NCBI RefSeq assembly: GCF_003369915.1
Contig: NW_022881614.1
Location: 28,465,326 to 28,529,325, forward strand
DNA from: Drosophila miranda
Taxonomy: Eukaryota > Arthropoda > Insecta > Diptera > Drosophilidae
DNA length: 64,000 nucleotides
Direction: 5' to 3'
Positions 38,860 to 53,560 of the stretch are shown here, piece after piece. The position numbers and the translations under genes are program-made. Under the pieces are notes generated by a model. That model worked only from the letters and a program-made list of their open reading frames with translations, did not search any database and was not told the DNA's origin. The first letter of the stretch is position 1. Each line of letters opens with the position of its first letter.

Positions 38860-41800
38860 TTGAGTCAATGTGCCGAGAGAGAGTCTCAGATGACTCGGAC
38901 GCGGACATCACGGTGGTGGAGAATCTTGGAGATGGTCCTAAGGATCCTTCAAATAAATCTCCACCACTGTAAAGCAGCATCGGCTGCTCTCATACTCCGC
39001 CTAGACGCAAACGGAGCCGACGTAGTCCTGATCCAGGAGCCTTGGGTGGTAGGAGGCAAGGTCTGTGGATTGGGGACGAGGGAATACAAGATCATTGTAT
39101 CCCAAAATGAAGGTAAAATCCGTACCTGCATACTTGCTAGAAAGCACCTAAATATCTTTCTGCTCCATAATTATAGCGATGGCGATAACACGGCGGTAAG
39201 CCTAGAACTAAAAGGGAATCATCTCAGGCTGGTGGCGTCCTATATGGCCCACGAGGAGGATGATCCTCCGAACGACCTTGTTCGCAAAATAGCCAGCGAC
39301 AGCGAAAGGACGGACAAAGACCTACTTATAGGTTGCGATGCCAACGCCCACCACTCCCAATGGGGAGCACGGACCCGAATGTAAGGGGTGAGTCACTGTT
39401 CAGCTTCATCCTGAACTCAAATTTATTCATATGCAATCGGGGTAACGACCCCACATTTATAATTAAAAATCGGCAGGAGGTCATTGACCTCACGCTAGTG
39501 TCAAGCAAACTGCTGGACACAATCAAGAGCTGGAGAGTCCTAGGAGACCACTCCTTCTCGGACCACAGGTATATCGAGACGATATTATCCTTCGATATTC
39601 CCAAACCAACCGACTATATCAACCCCAGAAAAGCCAACTGGGAAAAATATAACACAACCCTGGAGGAGCTACTCCCTCCTAACGCCCCTAACTGCCCGAA
39701 CACTGAAGACAACCTAAACCGTCTTGTGAACAGGTTTACGGATACGTGCAACAAAGCCTTCAAGGCAGCATGCCCTTCTACCAGACCAAGGGGGATGAAG
39801 AAACCTCCCTGGTGGTCTAAGCAACTAGACACCCTTCGTAGAACTTGTAGGGCTCTATTCAATAGAGCCACAAGAACTAAGGAGGATACTCGCTGGGCAG
39901 ACTATAAAACCAGTCTAGCACTATACAAAAAGGAAACGAGGAAGGCTAAAAGAGCCTCCTGGCAAAAATATTGCTCCGAAATCGAGGAAACTTCGGAGGC
40001 CGCAAGACTCCGGAAAGTTCTCTCAAAAACTACCCCCTCGGTAGGTTACCTCAAAAAGAATGATGACACGTGGACCAACTCTAGTGAGGAGTCCCTACAC
40101 ATTCTGCTCGACACGCATTTCCCCGGATGCACATCCACCGAGCCGTCACACCTCCCAGGAGGGATCGGTAGAATCGATGGACCATATCCTTACAAAACGG
40201 AACATAAGTTGGGCAGTAAACAGCTTCAACCCGTTTAAATTGCGAGGCCCGGACCAGGTAATCCCGGCCCAACTTCAGAAGGCCGGGGAGACGGCCATCA
40301 ACTGGCTACATAGTATCTTCAGGAAGATACTGGCGGTATGTACAATACCGCAAGCGTGGCTTAAGGCTAGGATAGTTTTCATCCCTAAAACAGGCAAAGC
40401 CTCACACTCAACCCCGAAAGACTTTAGACCAATCAGTTTATCGTCTTTCCTACTCAAAACCTTTGAGAGACTTATCGGGTTACAATTACGGACTACCATA
40501 AGTCCCCAGCTGTACTCAAGTGCGCAGCATGCCTACCGGAAAGGAAAATCCACGGAAACGGCACTTCACGAAGTGATCTCGAGTGTAGAAAAATCCCTGC
40601 ATCTCAAAGAATACTCACTAATAGCTTTTCTCGATATCGAGGGAGCCTTCAACAACGTCACACCGGGCGCCATTACAGAAGCCCTGACTGACCTGGGGGT
40701 GGACCGTCACTTGGTGATGCTCATTGATCAATTGCTCATACGCAGGACGGTGACATCATCGATGGGATCGTCCACCCAGTCAAGGTATGTCAACAGAGGA
40801 ACCCCGCAAGGGGGAGTTCTGTCTCCTCTTCTATAGAACATTGCAGTCAATAAGATTCTATGCGACCTGGAAGAGGGGGGCTGTAAAGTAGTGGCATACG
40901 CGGATGACGTTGCAATTATCATTGCGGGGAAATACCCCCAAACACTATGCGACCTAATGACCGCAAAGCTTGCTCGATTGTCCGAATGGACAGAATCGCG
41001 CGGATTGGGACTAAATCCCTCGAAAACGGAACTCGTGTTATTCACAAAAAAATACAAGGTCCCGCCCCTCAACCCCCCAACACTAAACGTATACAGGCTC
41101 TCCTTCAGCGACAGTGCCAGTTACTTAGGGTAGGTAATTGACAAAAAGCTTAGCTGGAACCTGAATGTCAAGGATAGAGTGAGGAAGGCAACGACAGCAC
41201 TCTATACTTGCAAAAAAGCTATCGGCCTAAAGTGGGGCATGAACCCAAGCATAGTCCGATGGATATATCTGGCAATAGTCATACCTATAATACTCTACGG
41301 AGTTACTGTCTGGTGGCCTGCCCTAACAAAAAGGACAATCACCAATCAGCTGGGCAAGGTTAAGCGAACAGCCGCCCTCTGCATCAGTGGAGCTCTTCGA
41401 ACTACACCAAATGATGCGCTAAACGCCATGTTATGCCTTCAGAGCCTTGACTTTGCAGGAAAGGTGCGGGCAGAAATGGCAGCAATACGTCTTAGGGACT
41501 CTGAACAATGGGTACCCCAGAACATAGGTCACTCATCTATACTAAATAAAAACAACATGGTCCCAGCAAGAACGGACTATCAAGTTCCAATGGAGCACAC
41601 GGAGACTCCATTCAGCATAATCATCCCTCATAGAGACGATTGGCTCGAGGGACTCCCCGGCCCAGACGGGGCCATAAGCATCTTCACGGATGGCTCAAAA
41701 CTGGACGGCAGGGTTGGAGGAGGAATCTACTCTGAACAACTTAACATAAGGCAATCTTTCAGGCTTCCGGATCACTGTAGCGTCTTCCAAGCGGAAGTTA

Positions 41801-42516
41801 CAGCAATCAGGGAGGCTCTGTACTGCCTTCACACGGTTACCACCACGGCAACCAATCTAACCATTTACAGCGACAGCTAAGCTGCGATCAGATCACTTAA
41901 CGCGATCTCCTCGAACTCGGCTACTGTGGCGAAGTGCCGCAGATCTCTTCACGAGATGGCTCAGCAATTTGCTATCAGCCTTATATGGGTCCCGGGCCAC
42001 CGGGATATCGAGGGCAACTGCATAGCGGACGAGCTGGCCAGATCTGGCACTACAACCCCCCTTCTCCAAGATAAGGAGGATATTTGTATGCCTATGGCCA
42101 CCTGCAAGCTCATCATAAAGGAGCAGTACACGCGACTGATAGACAAGTGGCAAATAGGGCCACGTTGTCGCACAGCTCGGCAAACATGGCCGACCATAGA
42201 TAAGAAGCGCACCTCAGAGCTCTGCAAACTAGGCAGGGAAAGGTGCAGCGCAGTCCCACGTTCCCTCACAGGACACTGGCTAGTAGGCACCCACGCAAAC
42301 AGGTTGGGTGCCCCATACAATGATTTCTGCCGCAGCTGCAGAGACGAGGACGAGGAGGAAACATTGGAACACCTGTTCTGTTCCTGTCCAGCTCTCAGCA
42401 GAAGGAGGCTGCATCACTTGGGCTCTGCCTTTCTGAACGACATCTCGGAGATGTCCACGCTATGTCCCAGAAAGATCGTCAACTTTATAAGGGCATCTGG
42501 ATGGGACAACTGTTGA
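38860..42516 (+). pseudogene. LOA LINE ORF2: endonuclease, RT, RNase H
   Basis: The endonuclease reads LRILQINLHHCKAA, VLIQEPWV and LIGCDANAHHSQWG. RT reads FRPISLSSFLLKTFERLI, FLDIEGAFNN (motif A), RGTPQGGVLSPLL and AYADDVAII (motif C). RNase H reads IFTDGSKLDGRVGGG, FQAEVTAIREAL and WVPGHRDIEGNCIADELA, and a Cys-rich tail follows (CRSCRDEDEEETLEHLFCSC). Lesions include a 1-nt frameshift near 39365, another near 40150, stops at about 40834 and 41132, and TAA at 41878 inside RNase H. It is dead. Confidence 0.9.
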
Positions 42517-42637
42517 CATGAAGTCTCATCTGCAGGGAGGGAATGATCCCAAGCGGTATCACAACGGGCCGAAACCGGCCTAAGTGTGCTGGGCTCCGAG
42601 CGAGCTTGGCGGCCGTCTCTACCTAACCTAACCTAAC

Positions 42638-43192
42638 CTTGGATGTGTGCCTTGGGTCGTTATATTACTTAAATACCCAATGGAAACTCATGTTTTCTTC
42701 AGCATAAGAAAGCATAACTGTCTGCAATCTGGGTTTGTATTGCTCAGCGTCCATTCTGTTCGTTGTCAGGAAAAATGGACCTACGCCGTACCAGGATGAG
42801 CAGCCCCATATCTTTAACTGGCACCTCCATGTTTGACAAATTTTTTTTGTGAAACATGGATCAAAATTCTTTCTTTTAAGGCTTCCTACATTGCTTTCAC
42901 ATTCATTCCCTAATAAATTTATTTTAGTTTCGTCGCTCCATAAAAGGCTTCTCCACTTTTTCTCTCCGGCGCATCCTGCGCAGTTTTTATGATCTTTAGC
43001 AAAAGTTTGCCCCATGGCTAAATTTTTTTGACGCGTAAGTTGGACCTTTCTTTCTATTCTCCTTGGAAGGCTGGCTTGTTGTAGCCGTCTACGGATCGTT
43101 GGAGCACTAACTTCTAGTGCAATTTCTGATACAATAGCCTTTGACGACTTAAATGGGTCCTTATTCCTCAAAGAAAAGTATGTAGTGGTCAC
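42638..43192 (-). pseudogene. Tc1-like transposase, N-terminal and central part
   Basis: The ORF contains SAPTIRRRLQQASLPRRIERK (helix-turn-helix end), then WRSLLWSDETKINL with the first acidic residue. An in-frame TAA follows HWVFK at about 42688, just before YNDPRHTSK, which would hold the second acidic residue. It continues at 37160 beyond the LINE. Confidence 0.85.
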
Positions 43193-43712
43193 GTGTTATG
43201 GTTGTTTTCTGTGGCTTTCCGCTAGTTTCCTGACTAGGTTTTTATTTTTAAAGCATTTCAACAAAATTATGAAACCTTTTCATTAATTTAGCAATGGCCC
43301 GAAGAGATTGGCCTTCTTTTTTCAGACTAATAGCCAATTGGGCTGTACAATAAGACTTTCGGCCTATTCTTGTAAAAAAAAATAGTTATTTGTTTATATT
43401 TAGACTGTAGTTAAATGAAATGGATGTTTAATTGCCAAAAAGCCAAGAATTTCCAAATTATTCACTTGATATTCAAAATTTACTGACACTGTACCTATTA
43501 TTTTGAGCAGCCAAAATGTGATGTCAACTCGCAATATCGCTTAAAGCTCTGTTATTCGGCGGTTTCCCTGTTTCATTTTTTTTGTCACGGAACTGCAATA
43601 CATTGACAAATAAAACATACCAAAAAAAATTTTGTTTTCAACACTTAAAGTACGATAAAACTCATTATTAATAAAAAGCTTCAACGTGTACCTATTATTA
43701 TGATCAAGTGTG

Positions 43713-44629
43713 TATGTATTATGTTTGTTTTGTATGCACGTATAAATATGTTTGCATGTCTGTAAACAATTGTTGCAATATTTACTTTACGGTTTAGCCT
43801 AGTACAAAATACAGTATTATGTATGATTTTGTTTTGTTTCTTTTCTTCCTCTTCCTCTTAGCATGTATTATCTGGATGTATGTATGTATATTTTTACACT
43901 CCTTATATGCATATATGCCTTCAAACTGTTATGAGAAACACCCAAACATATATATATATATATATATATTCTTCGTGGTATATATGCATATGTACTCTAT
44001 ATATTTATTCGGGGGTTTTTTTATTCAAAAGTTCTTGCATGTTGTTTAGGCTAAATTTTGTTTTTTGCGTGCAGTTTCTTCAGTAAATGTTTTTGCTTGT
44101 TTTGTTATGCTTTCAGTACGACAAAATGTTGTTGTTTGTTTGTTTCCGTTTGTGGTTCCGATCTAAGCATTTTGATTAAATGTAAGTTTCTTAATTTTGG
44201 GTTTTATTCTTGTTTCGGTTTTTATTACAAAAGTTTCTTCTATAGTAATAAATTTGTTTAAATATTATTAGTACTTGTATCAGATTTTGTGTTATACATA
44301 ATTCATTTCTCTCAATAAACATCAATTTGTTTTGCTTGTTGCAGTAGCTGTTGTTATGTTTTTGCTGTTGCTGTTGCTGTTCTCTATTTATGCTACAATT
44401 TCTCGGTTCCTGGTGTTACAATTTTTTCGAAACTTTCTTGGGTCGTACTGCACCGCTCTCACGTACTCACGCTTTCTTTTCTTTTCTTTTATTTCTTTTT
44501 GTTTTGTGTTTAATTAATATGCGAAAAAGGAATTATGAATGTATATATTTATATACATATGCATTGTTTTTGTTTTTTTTTTGGGTGTGTGTGGTTTGCG
44601 TGGGTGTGTGCTTGCATATATACATAAAT

Positions 44630-44662
<33 letters not shown>

Positions 44663-44701
44663 GTAAAAATCACAAAAATAGTTTACTGGTCCAAATCCAG
44701 T
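43713..44701 (-). other. Probable Galphaq 3' untranslated region
   Basis: This sequence lies directly downstream of the distal Galphaq stop codon (44702). It is very AT-rich, with TA tracts at about 43947-43970 and 44627-44661. The weak ORFs are low-complexity Phe/Cys/Tyr runs and not genes. The transcript end cannot be fixed. Confidence 0.5.
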
Positions 44702-45135
<434 letters not shown>

Positions 45136-45322
45136 CTGTGTGTTCCAATAAAGGAATTGCATTCGGCTATAAATCAATCTGCTCTAACTCTCAAATATTG
45201 ACTAGCGATACTCCGCAATAGCAGCAGAAGCGAATGCAAATTATGAAGGGTGATTACTTTTACCTTTACCTCTACCTCTGCCCTTACTTAGTTCTGACAC
45301 TCTCCAGGCTGAAAATGAGACT

Positions 45323-45330
45323 CACACGCA
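45323..45330 (+). repeat. Target-site duplication of the P-type MITE, left
   Basis: CACACGCA directly precedes the MITE. The identical eight bases follow it at 45802-45809. Eight bases is the P-superfamily length. Confidence 0.9.
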
Positions 45331-45801
45331 CATGATGCAATTATACAAGGTGGTCTCGTCGGGAGCCGAAGTTCGTTCGTGTTGTCCCTTATCGTCAGTG
45401 CATGCTTGCTTGTTGATGATGAAGGTTGTTCACGGACGAATTTTTTGATATATTCTTAACACTTATGTCCCGACAACAACAAAATTATAAAAAGCATATA
45501 AAAAAAATACCACAGAATTAGAAGTAATCTTTATATATTATGTAAAAGAACATTTTAATATAACTAAAAATGTTGAAGAAAAATTATTAATGGCTGCATA
45601 AAATTTAAATATTAATATATCAGTAAAATCATTTTATTTTAAAATTTTAAAACCCACGGGCCTGTTAAGGGTTAATCAACATCAACATATACCGTCTCAC
45701 TCACACTCACTATACTATGTGCCCTTCACTCGCACTTATTGCTAGCATACGTTAAGGGACTAACTTTTGCCGACGAGACCACCTTGTATAATTGCATCAT
45801 G
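45331..45801. mobile_element. P-element-type MITE, 471 bp
   Basis: Its 31-bp terminal inverted repeats begin CATGATGCAATTATACAA and finish GGTGGTCTCGTCG. Compared from memory with the canonical P-element repeat (CATGATGAAATAACATAA followed by GGTGGTCCCGTCG), 26 of 31 positions agree. A perfect 8-bp target duplication flanks it. It has no coding capacity, so it would have depended on P transposase from elsewhere. It lies in the Galphaq intron between exons 7B and 8A, about 50 bp from the exon 7B donor. Confidence 0.92.
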
Positions 45802-45857
45802 CACACGCACATACACTCCAAAGCCCACCCCAAGCAACCCACGTTTGCTGCACTTAC

Positions 45858-47329
<1,472 letters not shown>

Positions 47330-47764
47330 TCAGAAAATATTCAGGAGATGCCATGCCATACCTCGTTATCGGATTCAAACAAGATCTGATCGTATTCCGA
47401 TAGCGCCACCAAAAATATGATTGATGTCACATTCTCAAAGCAATGAATCCACTTTCTTCTCTCCGATCGCTGACCACCCACGTCCACCATTCTGTATAAA
47501 ATATCAGGGAGGGGAGTATAAGATAGGAGTCACATTAGCTTATGTAGAGATAAACAAAACAAGAGGAAAAATCTGCACTACAATTCACAGCGAAATAAAC
47601 AAGCATTAGTAAGCCGCAAGCGATAGACAAATAAATTTAAGTATACCAAATTACTACGCTACCAAATACATATATTCTAATACTTCTTGTTCTAGCCGTG
47701 TTCCAGCTACGGCTCTAGCTCTAGCCTGGTCAATACAGTCATCATAGATACGTGGAATAGATAC

Positions 47765-48342
47765 CTAAACACAATGCCATCCAAATCGAATGGGTACTCT
47801 AGTATGCCAGTGGTCGGCACACGAGCACGCAGAATATCCTGCTCAGTGGCCAGGTAGTAGGGCTGTGAAATGCGCTCTATGTCGCTTAAGTAGCTATGCA
47901 AAAGAATTCGCACACAATCAAATAATTTCAAAAACAAACAAAAATCAAACTGATATCAAAATCCGTACGTAGTCAGTCCCAGTTCTCTAAGGTACAGCTG
48001 CGAAATGTTGAAAAACTCCTGGCTAATCCCTTCAAGAAAGTACTATAGCTCGAAAAGAATCTCAATTTGTTAGTTAATCGAAACAATTAGTGATATTAAG
48101 CGAAAGTAGTAACCAAAGAAACAGATCAGATCACAGACCACAGATCATAAACAGGATCAGGATCATATGCCATGCAAAGAACATACAGATGTGTACAGAT
48201 TGATGGTATCTACCTAAATCTGATTTCTTCTAAGTCAAAGGGATACTCAATGATCCCCGTTGTCGGCACACGAACTCTCAAAATGTCTTGCTCAGTGGGC
48301 AAATAAGCAGGTTGAGCCACACGGTCGAGATCCATCAGATAA
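47765..48342 (-). CDS. Galphaq: Alternative exons 4A and 4B of Galphaq (switch I)
   Basis: Both are 129 bp in the same phase. Exon 4A (48214-48342) carries [19 protein letters not shown] and exon 4B (47765-47893) carries [19 protein letters not shown]. Each includes the switch I Arg/Thr region that senses the gamma phosphate. The same pair is present in the duplicate at 30859-31436. Confidence 0.93.
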
Positions 48343-48797
48343 CTATGTGTACAGAAATGAGATCATTTTTAGTAAAACAGTTTATGCAGAGTTCTGTAGG
48401 TTGTGGTAGTCTCAGTGTTCGAGAGTTGTGTTGTGTTGTGTTGTGCTGTCATGGTTGGGCCGCTTCTCCCTTCGAGTAACTCACTATTTGGCTGAATCTG
48501 TCAATTGGTATTCTCTACGACGGTCGTAGCACTCTTGAATGCCGGCATCGGCCCATAGCGTTTTGATGGCGTTCAAAAATGGATCCTCGAATGTGGTAAC
48601 TGTTTCGTAGTCAATGCTCATCACCAGATCGGCCAGTTCCTGTTGATATTTCAAAATATATAAAGCGATTCTTTGGGCGAATGGATGGAGGAACTTACGC
48701 TATGCTCTCCAACGCCATAGGAGATCTTTAGCATGTCCATGGCCTTGATCATCGACTGCATGGCCATTAATATGTTCTGGAACACCAGTTTGATTTA

Positions 48798-48926
<129 letters not shown>

Positions 48927-48959
48927 TTAGTTTTGAACCGGATTGTTCCAAAAGTGGTA

Positions 48960-48977
48960 GGGGGGGGGGGGGGGGGG
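48960..48977 (+). repeat. Poly-G tract (18 G)
   Basis: It lies in the Galphaq intron upstream of exon 2. The duplicate at 32017-32026 has only about seven Gs followed by TGGG, so the run has changed length since the duplication or is an assembly artefact. Confidence 0.8.
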
Positions 48978-49302
48978 TGGGCTGTTGTGGGGCTTCGATT
49001 TTGTTCTGCTCACGGTGCAAAGGGCACTCTCTTGCAATTAGCGGTATTTCAATTGCATTAAGCCAAGCTAAGTGCAATCAAAATGCTATAACACACATGA
49101 CGCGGGTCTACATTTATATCCTGTGCACTCGAACACATCCTGGCAGGGTCCTGCGGGGGTACTGCACAGGGGCGGGGTACTTACCAAGCAACAGCAATTT
49201 AAGTTCCCGTCGCGCATCTCGCTTGTCGCGGCGCAACTGCTTCTCGATTTCCTGATTGATGCGCTTTTGTTCCTTTGCCTCTTCCGATAAACAGCACTCC
49301 AT

Positions 49303-52300
49303 GCTAACTAGATTTATGGACGCTTACGCGTACTGCAGCCACTACGTCGACTCTCCGTTACGCTTGCAAACTTGGATGAGGATGATGACGAGGAGCTGCT
49401 GGCTACAGAGCTCTGGCTTGCCTGTCGCTGTCGCTGTCTCTGTCCGTCTATCTTTCTCTCTGCTGTTGGCTAATCTAATTGTTTGGGGGATCTGTTGAGG
49501 CTGAGGCGGCTGCTGTTGCTGCGTCTAAATTGGATTTGATTGGTGCTTGTGTCCTGGGATGATACGTATGCAGCCAGGGGAATTGCTTGATACCCGGTTC
49601 TAAGTTATAGATTCAGTTTCGATTTATGCATTTGTACTTTGGCGTTGCTCACTCTCTGATCCTCCCGGTGCCACAATCCTCTCTCGACAGGTTCTCTTTG
49701 GCTATTGCTTACTTTCCCTTTCACTTTCACTTTTGTTTCCCTCGATGGGAAGGCTTATTCTTATAGGCTTTACACTAAATTCCTTGACCAGACTCCAGAC
49801 TCTCTGACTCTGTCTCCGACTATGACTGATGCACGAATGACACGACGATTGGTTCCCCTTGTAGTCCAGCGATCCAAGAACATCTGCGGGTGGTGCAAGA
49901 AGACACTTTGATTTAGAATTCCATTATATAAACGAGCACACATAACTATCTATATATATATATATGGTATATATGGGCCCTACAGACCGACCTAACACAC
50001 TTGTTAGCTCACCGAGAGTTCGCCGCGTAGTGTCCAGTATTGGCAATTATCATTTCATATTTGCCTCCTCACAAACTGACGACGACGACAGCGACGGAAA
50101 CGGCAACGGCAATGGCAACGGCGATTGCGATGGCGTTGGCGGGTGTATGCCACTGGCCATGGCATTGGCATTGGCTGTGGGTCTGGGTCTGGGTCTGGGC
50201 CTGGCCTGGCCTGGCTTGGCCCTCTCTGCGCGCATGCACCATGAACAAGAGCCGTGCCAGCCATCTACCGTTGTCATTCCCCCTGCTAATCGCCACACAC
50301 AAACACACACACACAGGTGGGCAATGGCCAACAGATTGGGGAAGTGGCCGGGTCCGGCCTGGCCGCGATGCGATGCGATGCGTCCAGCCCAAGTTCAATG
50401 CGAGAAAGCTGATTTTGGAAAATCTATGGCTTCGCGCAGTCACAAGTTCACAAGAGTGTTCCACATCCGGGTGAACCATATTCGATGCGACTCAGGACCT
50501 AATATTTACGTGTTCTTAAAGCTATTTGATGGGGACTCTTTTGAAACCTCTTCGTTCGTGAAGATAGCTTTTAAGAGACCGGAGTCCTGAGCCCAATGCG
50601 TCACCCATTCCTAGGTCACTGGCGCTATTTCCTCTCTGCTGCCACTGCCACTGCCGCTGCAGCCGCTTCCCGTATCGAGTGCTCGCTAATCCAATTGGTG
50701 GCGCAAATGCATATGTAGGATTGAAATGGGAAGGCTTTCAGACGGAAAACTACAAAATATCGACGGAATACCCAGCCCGAGGCGAGTGCAAAGGGAATCA
50801 GGGAAAGCTTTGAAGTAGCTGCCCTGCCGGCGAATAGGAGCCACCACTGGATACCAGGAAGAGTAATAGCAGGCGGCTCCCCTACCCAGGATAAGGTTAT
50901 TGAAAATAGAAAAAGGAACAAGAAAAAGAAATAGCTAGAGCAAAGCTAGAAGCTACTTAGCAGTAGCTGGTGATTCAGGGGCAGGGGCATTCGCAGGGCC
51001 ATGGTCAGGGGCACGTCTGGGGGACGGGACTGAGAATTGGCACATAGGAGCTTTTTCTAACAATAGTTTGCTAGTTATAGGTATCATGCCACCAGCTGGA
51101 CGGGGGTACGTTCTTATCTTTTTCTTATATGCATATGATAAGGGGATACTAACTATCTTTCCATTTGTCTTCTTAATCTCGATATGACTTCTGCGGCTAG
51201 GCTACTGTTGTCTCCTTCGTGGATCTGGTCAGATCAGGGAGAACTTCCTCCAGACGCGGAAATGCGATAGAGTTACTCATTGCGACTATAATTACATTGT
51301 GCCCTGCACTGTTGCAGCCGCTTATCAAAAGTAAACCATATAGCACATATAAATATATGTGTACAGTGCGTTTGGGAAATTCTATCAATGTTTGCGAGCT
51401 TGATTGATGCATGCAATTTTCATCTCAGGCAACAAGTGGTCGGTCGGGATGTCAATAGGTTGCAGTAGATGTGCGCAGGGGCGCTACTTACTCAGTTCTT
51501 TATCGGAGATAGAAATCCACTTAATCTGACGAGATTCTCCAATACGATGTTCTGTCCTTCCTTTCTTTTTGTTTGCCAGCACTAAGCAATACAAAAAATA
51601 GATTTTTTCCTTTGCTGGCTCTCTGAGTGTTTTGTTGTGGTTTTCCCTGCGGTTTGACTTAATCGGTGTCGTTATGTTTGGACACCCGGGGTAGTGGTGG
51701 TTCCTATATAAATATGTATATATGGTGTGATATATATCTCGACATATATTTGTATACATATATCGTCTCCACAGGCTTTTGTTGGAGTTAAATTAAAATG
51801 TTTTTTTATGGCTTTGCTTGTTCTGGTTTTGTGCTGTGCTGTTGTCTGCTTAAACTAATTCAAAAGCATATTTCGTTTAGTTGGTTTGCGGTTTGGAAAA
51901 CATTTGTTTTAAGGAACGTGTAGTTGATTGATTAATTTTACTGGTGCGTTTGTCCTACAATAAAAATGACTTCTTCTTTGTCCCTTCCTCGACTTGGCGC
52001 TTAATGTAAATTTGATGCTATATAAATGTATATATTAATTTTTTTGTTTTTCCTTTCTTTCTTTTGCTTTGCGTGTGCCTCCGAGGGATGTCGCTGTTGT
52101 TTTTCTTGTTGTTGTTGTTGTTCTTAAGCACCAGTTTGTAAATGCAAAAAAGTTTCAACAAATATCCATTGTACGTGCTATTGAAACAGAAAGGTTGTAT
52201 GACGACTACGACGATCTGCACAAAAACGTTAATTTCTTTCACACGCAACACTTAATGGCTCCTTTTGTGTTTAATTTTCTGCATACTTTATGCTTCTTGT

Positions 52301-53560
52301 GTTTGTTTATTTTTCTGTATGCAGTGGAACTGCAGGTGGAATAAGAGTGAGAGAGTGAGAGAAACGAAAAAGAGAGTAAGAACAGAGCAGAAATTATTAG
52401 AATGCATTGCCAATACGAGTACAATTGTCGTATCGACAATCCCACCACCCATCAGCGCCACCCACAATCGTATCATGGCCTGCACTGCCTTATCGACACC
52501 CACAGGGAACTCATGTCAGGCAGGGGCCTAACGAGCCTTTTGTATTTGTTCTTTATATTCTCGTATAAACACTCGAAAACGCTCAATTATCGCCCATCCA
52601 ACCCCCACGACAGAGTTTTTGCAACACTTTTGGTTTTTTTTTTTGTGGCTATGCCATAGCTCGCAAATAACTGTTGACACTTTCGGCGTGTCTGATAAAA
52701 ACCTCTCATTGACGGACACATTGAGAAAATGGACTGAAAAGACCCGATCAAATCTGTTTTTGCTCAACTCGCTCTTTGCTAAAGCAAAGACCGATTTCTT
52801 CACTTCTCTTTTGTTCCTGTTTTTCACTGAGCATCTTGTCGCGAGTGAACGAACAAAGTGTCTTTTGCGTATGTATGCGTGCTTGTACGTGTGAAGCTTA
52901 TGGCAACGATCAATTTTTGTGAATTCTATACGGTTTGACTATTGGAGCTTAAAATGAATCGTGAAAAGCAAAACGAAAATGTTCGTTTGCCAATTTTGCA
53001 AATAAATATACATATTACAATACAATAGCCCAAAAGATGCGGAAAACATGAATAAATATACATATACACGAAAAAAACTAAAAACACTTTAGACACTTTT
53101 TTGGTTCTGCTCATCTAAAGACACTTTTGCTGTGAGCGCTTGACCAAAGTGACAACTTAGAGAGACTAAGTTGTTATTGTGAGACACGATCGTGTGTCGG
53201 GCTCACCCGAAAACCCGAAACACATAACACAAGCGAAGAGACAAAAAGTGTTCTGCTCAGTGAGAGACCGTGTCTTCGTGGTCTTTTTCGGTTTTGTCAG
53301 TGACGAGACAGCAAAGGGAAAAAGTGTTGACCGTCGTTTGCGAGCTATGGGCTATGGTGTTTTTTGCTGACAAGCAGTGCCCTGCAGTGTTGTCACCGCT
53401 ATATCTGTTTCACTCGCACTCCCTAGAGCGGCGAACTGCTTTATCGGCGAAACGAATACACACAGAGCGACGACGACGGGCGAGGCCAAAAACGAACATG
53501 AAAAAATTTTGGTGGAAAAGCAACGCGAAAATTGCCTAATTCGCTCAACAATTGTTTAAC
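49303..53560 (-). other. Galphaq 5' region, introns and untranslated leader
   Basis: No further Galphaq coding exon is expected upstream of the ATG. The region has low-complexity tracts: GAC/GGCAAC repeats at 50080-50135, GGGTCT repeats at 50177-50200 and an AC tract at 50292-50313. A possible untranslated exon end with a GTAAGT donor can be read on the minus strand near 51490. I see no other gene with confidence. Confidence 0.45.

Larger units (their letters stand above)
37161..42637 (+). mobile_element. LOA-clade LINE (Bilbo/TRIM-like), full-length but decayed
   Basis: A GC-rich leader (37161-37640) is followed by ORF1, then by ORF2 with endonuclease, RT and RNase H, and by a 3' end made of CCTAACCTAACCTAACC. 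An RNase H domain behind RT, plus the ORF1 type, points to the LOA clade. Bilbo and TRIM are obscura-group members that I recall by name only. It interrupts the Tc1-like transposase within HTSK...TKFFED. No target duplication is obvious. Confidence 0.8.
36606..43712 (-). mobile_element. Second Tc1-like transposon, split by a LOA-type LINE
   Basis: The ends are inverted copies of CACACTTGATCATAATAATA flanked by TA. A second motif (CAAAATAATAGGTACA) lies about 200 bp inside each end (36815 and 43500), the same bipartite IR/DR layout as the element at 2950. The transposase is on the minus strand and is divided by the LINE at 37161-42637. The two Tc1-like elements differ in sequence. Confidence 0.88.

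Noticed and set aside
42625..42637. CCTAACC repeats resembling telomeric DNA
   Set aside because: They form the 3' terminus of the LOA-type LINE and abut the interrupted Tc1 transposase. Drosophila telomeres do not use such repeats.
50040..50480. Overlapping ORFs on both strands (for example Trp/His-rich and Pro/Arg-rich frames of 93-144 codons)
   Set aside because: They arise from GGC/GAC/TGG low-complexity DNA open in several frames at once, with no domain or splice context.
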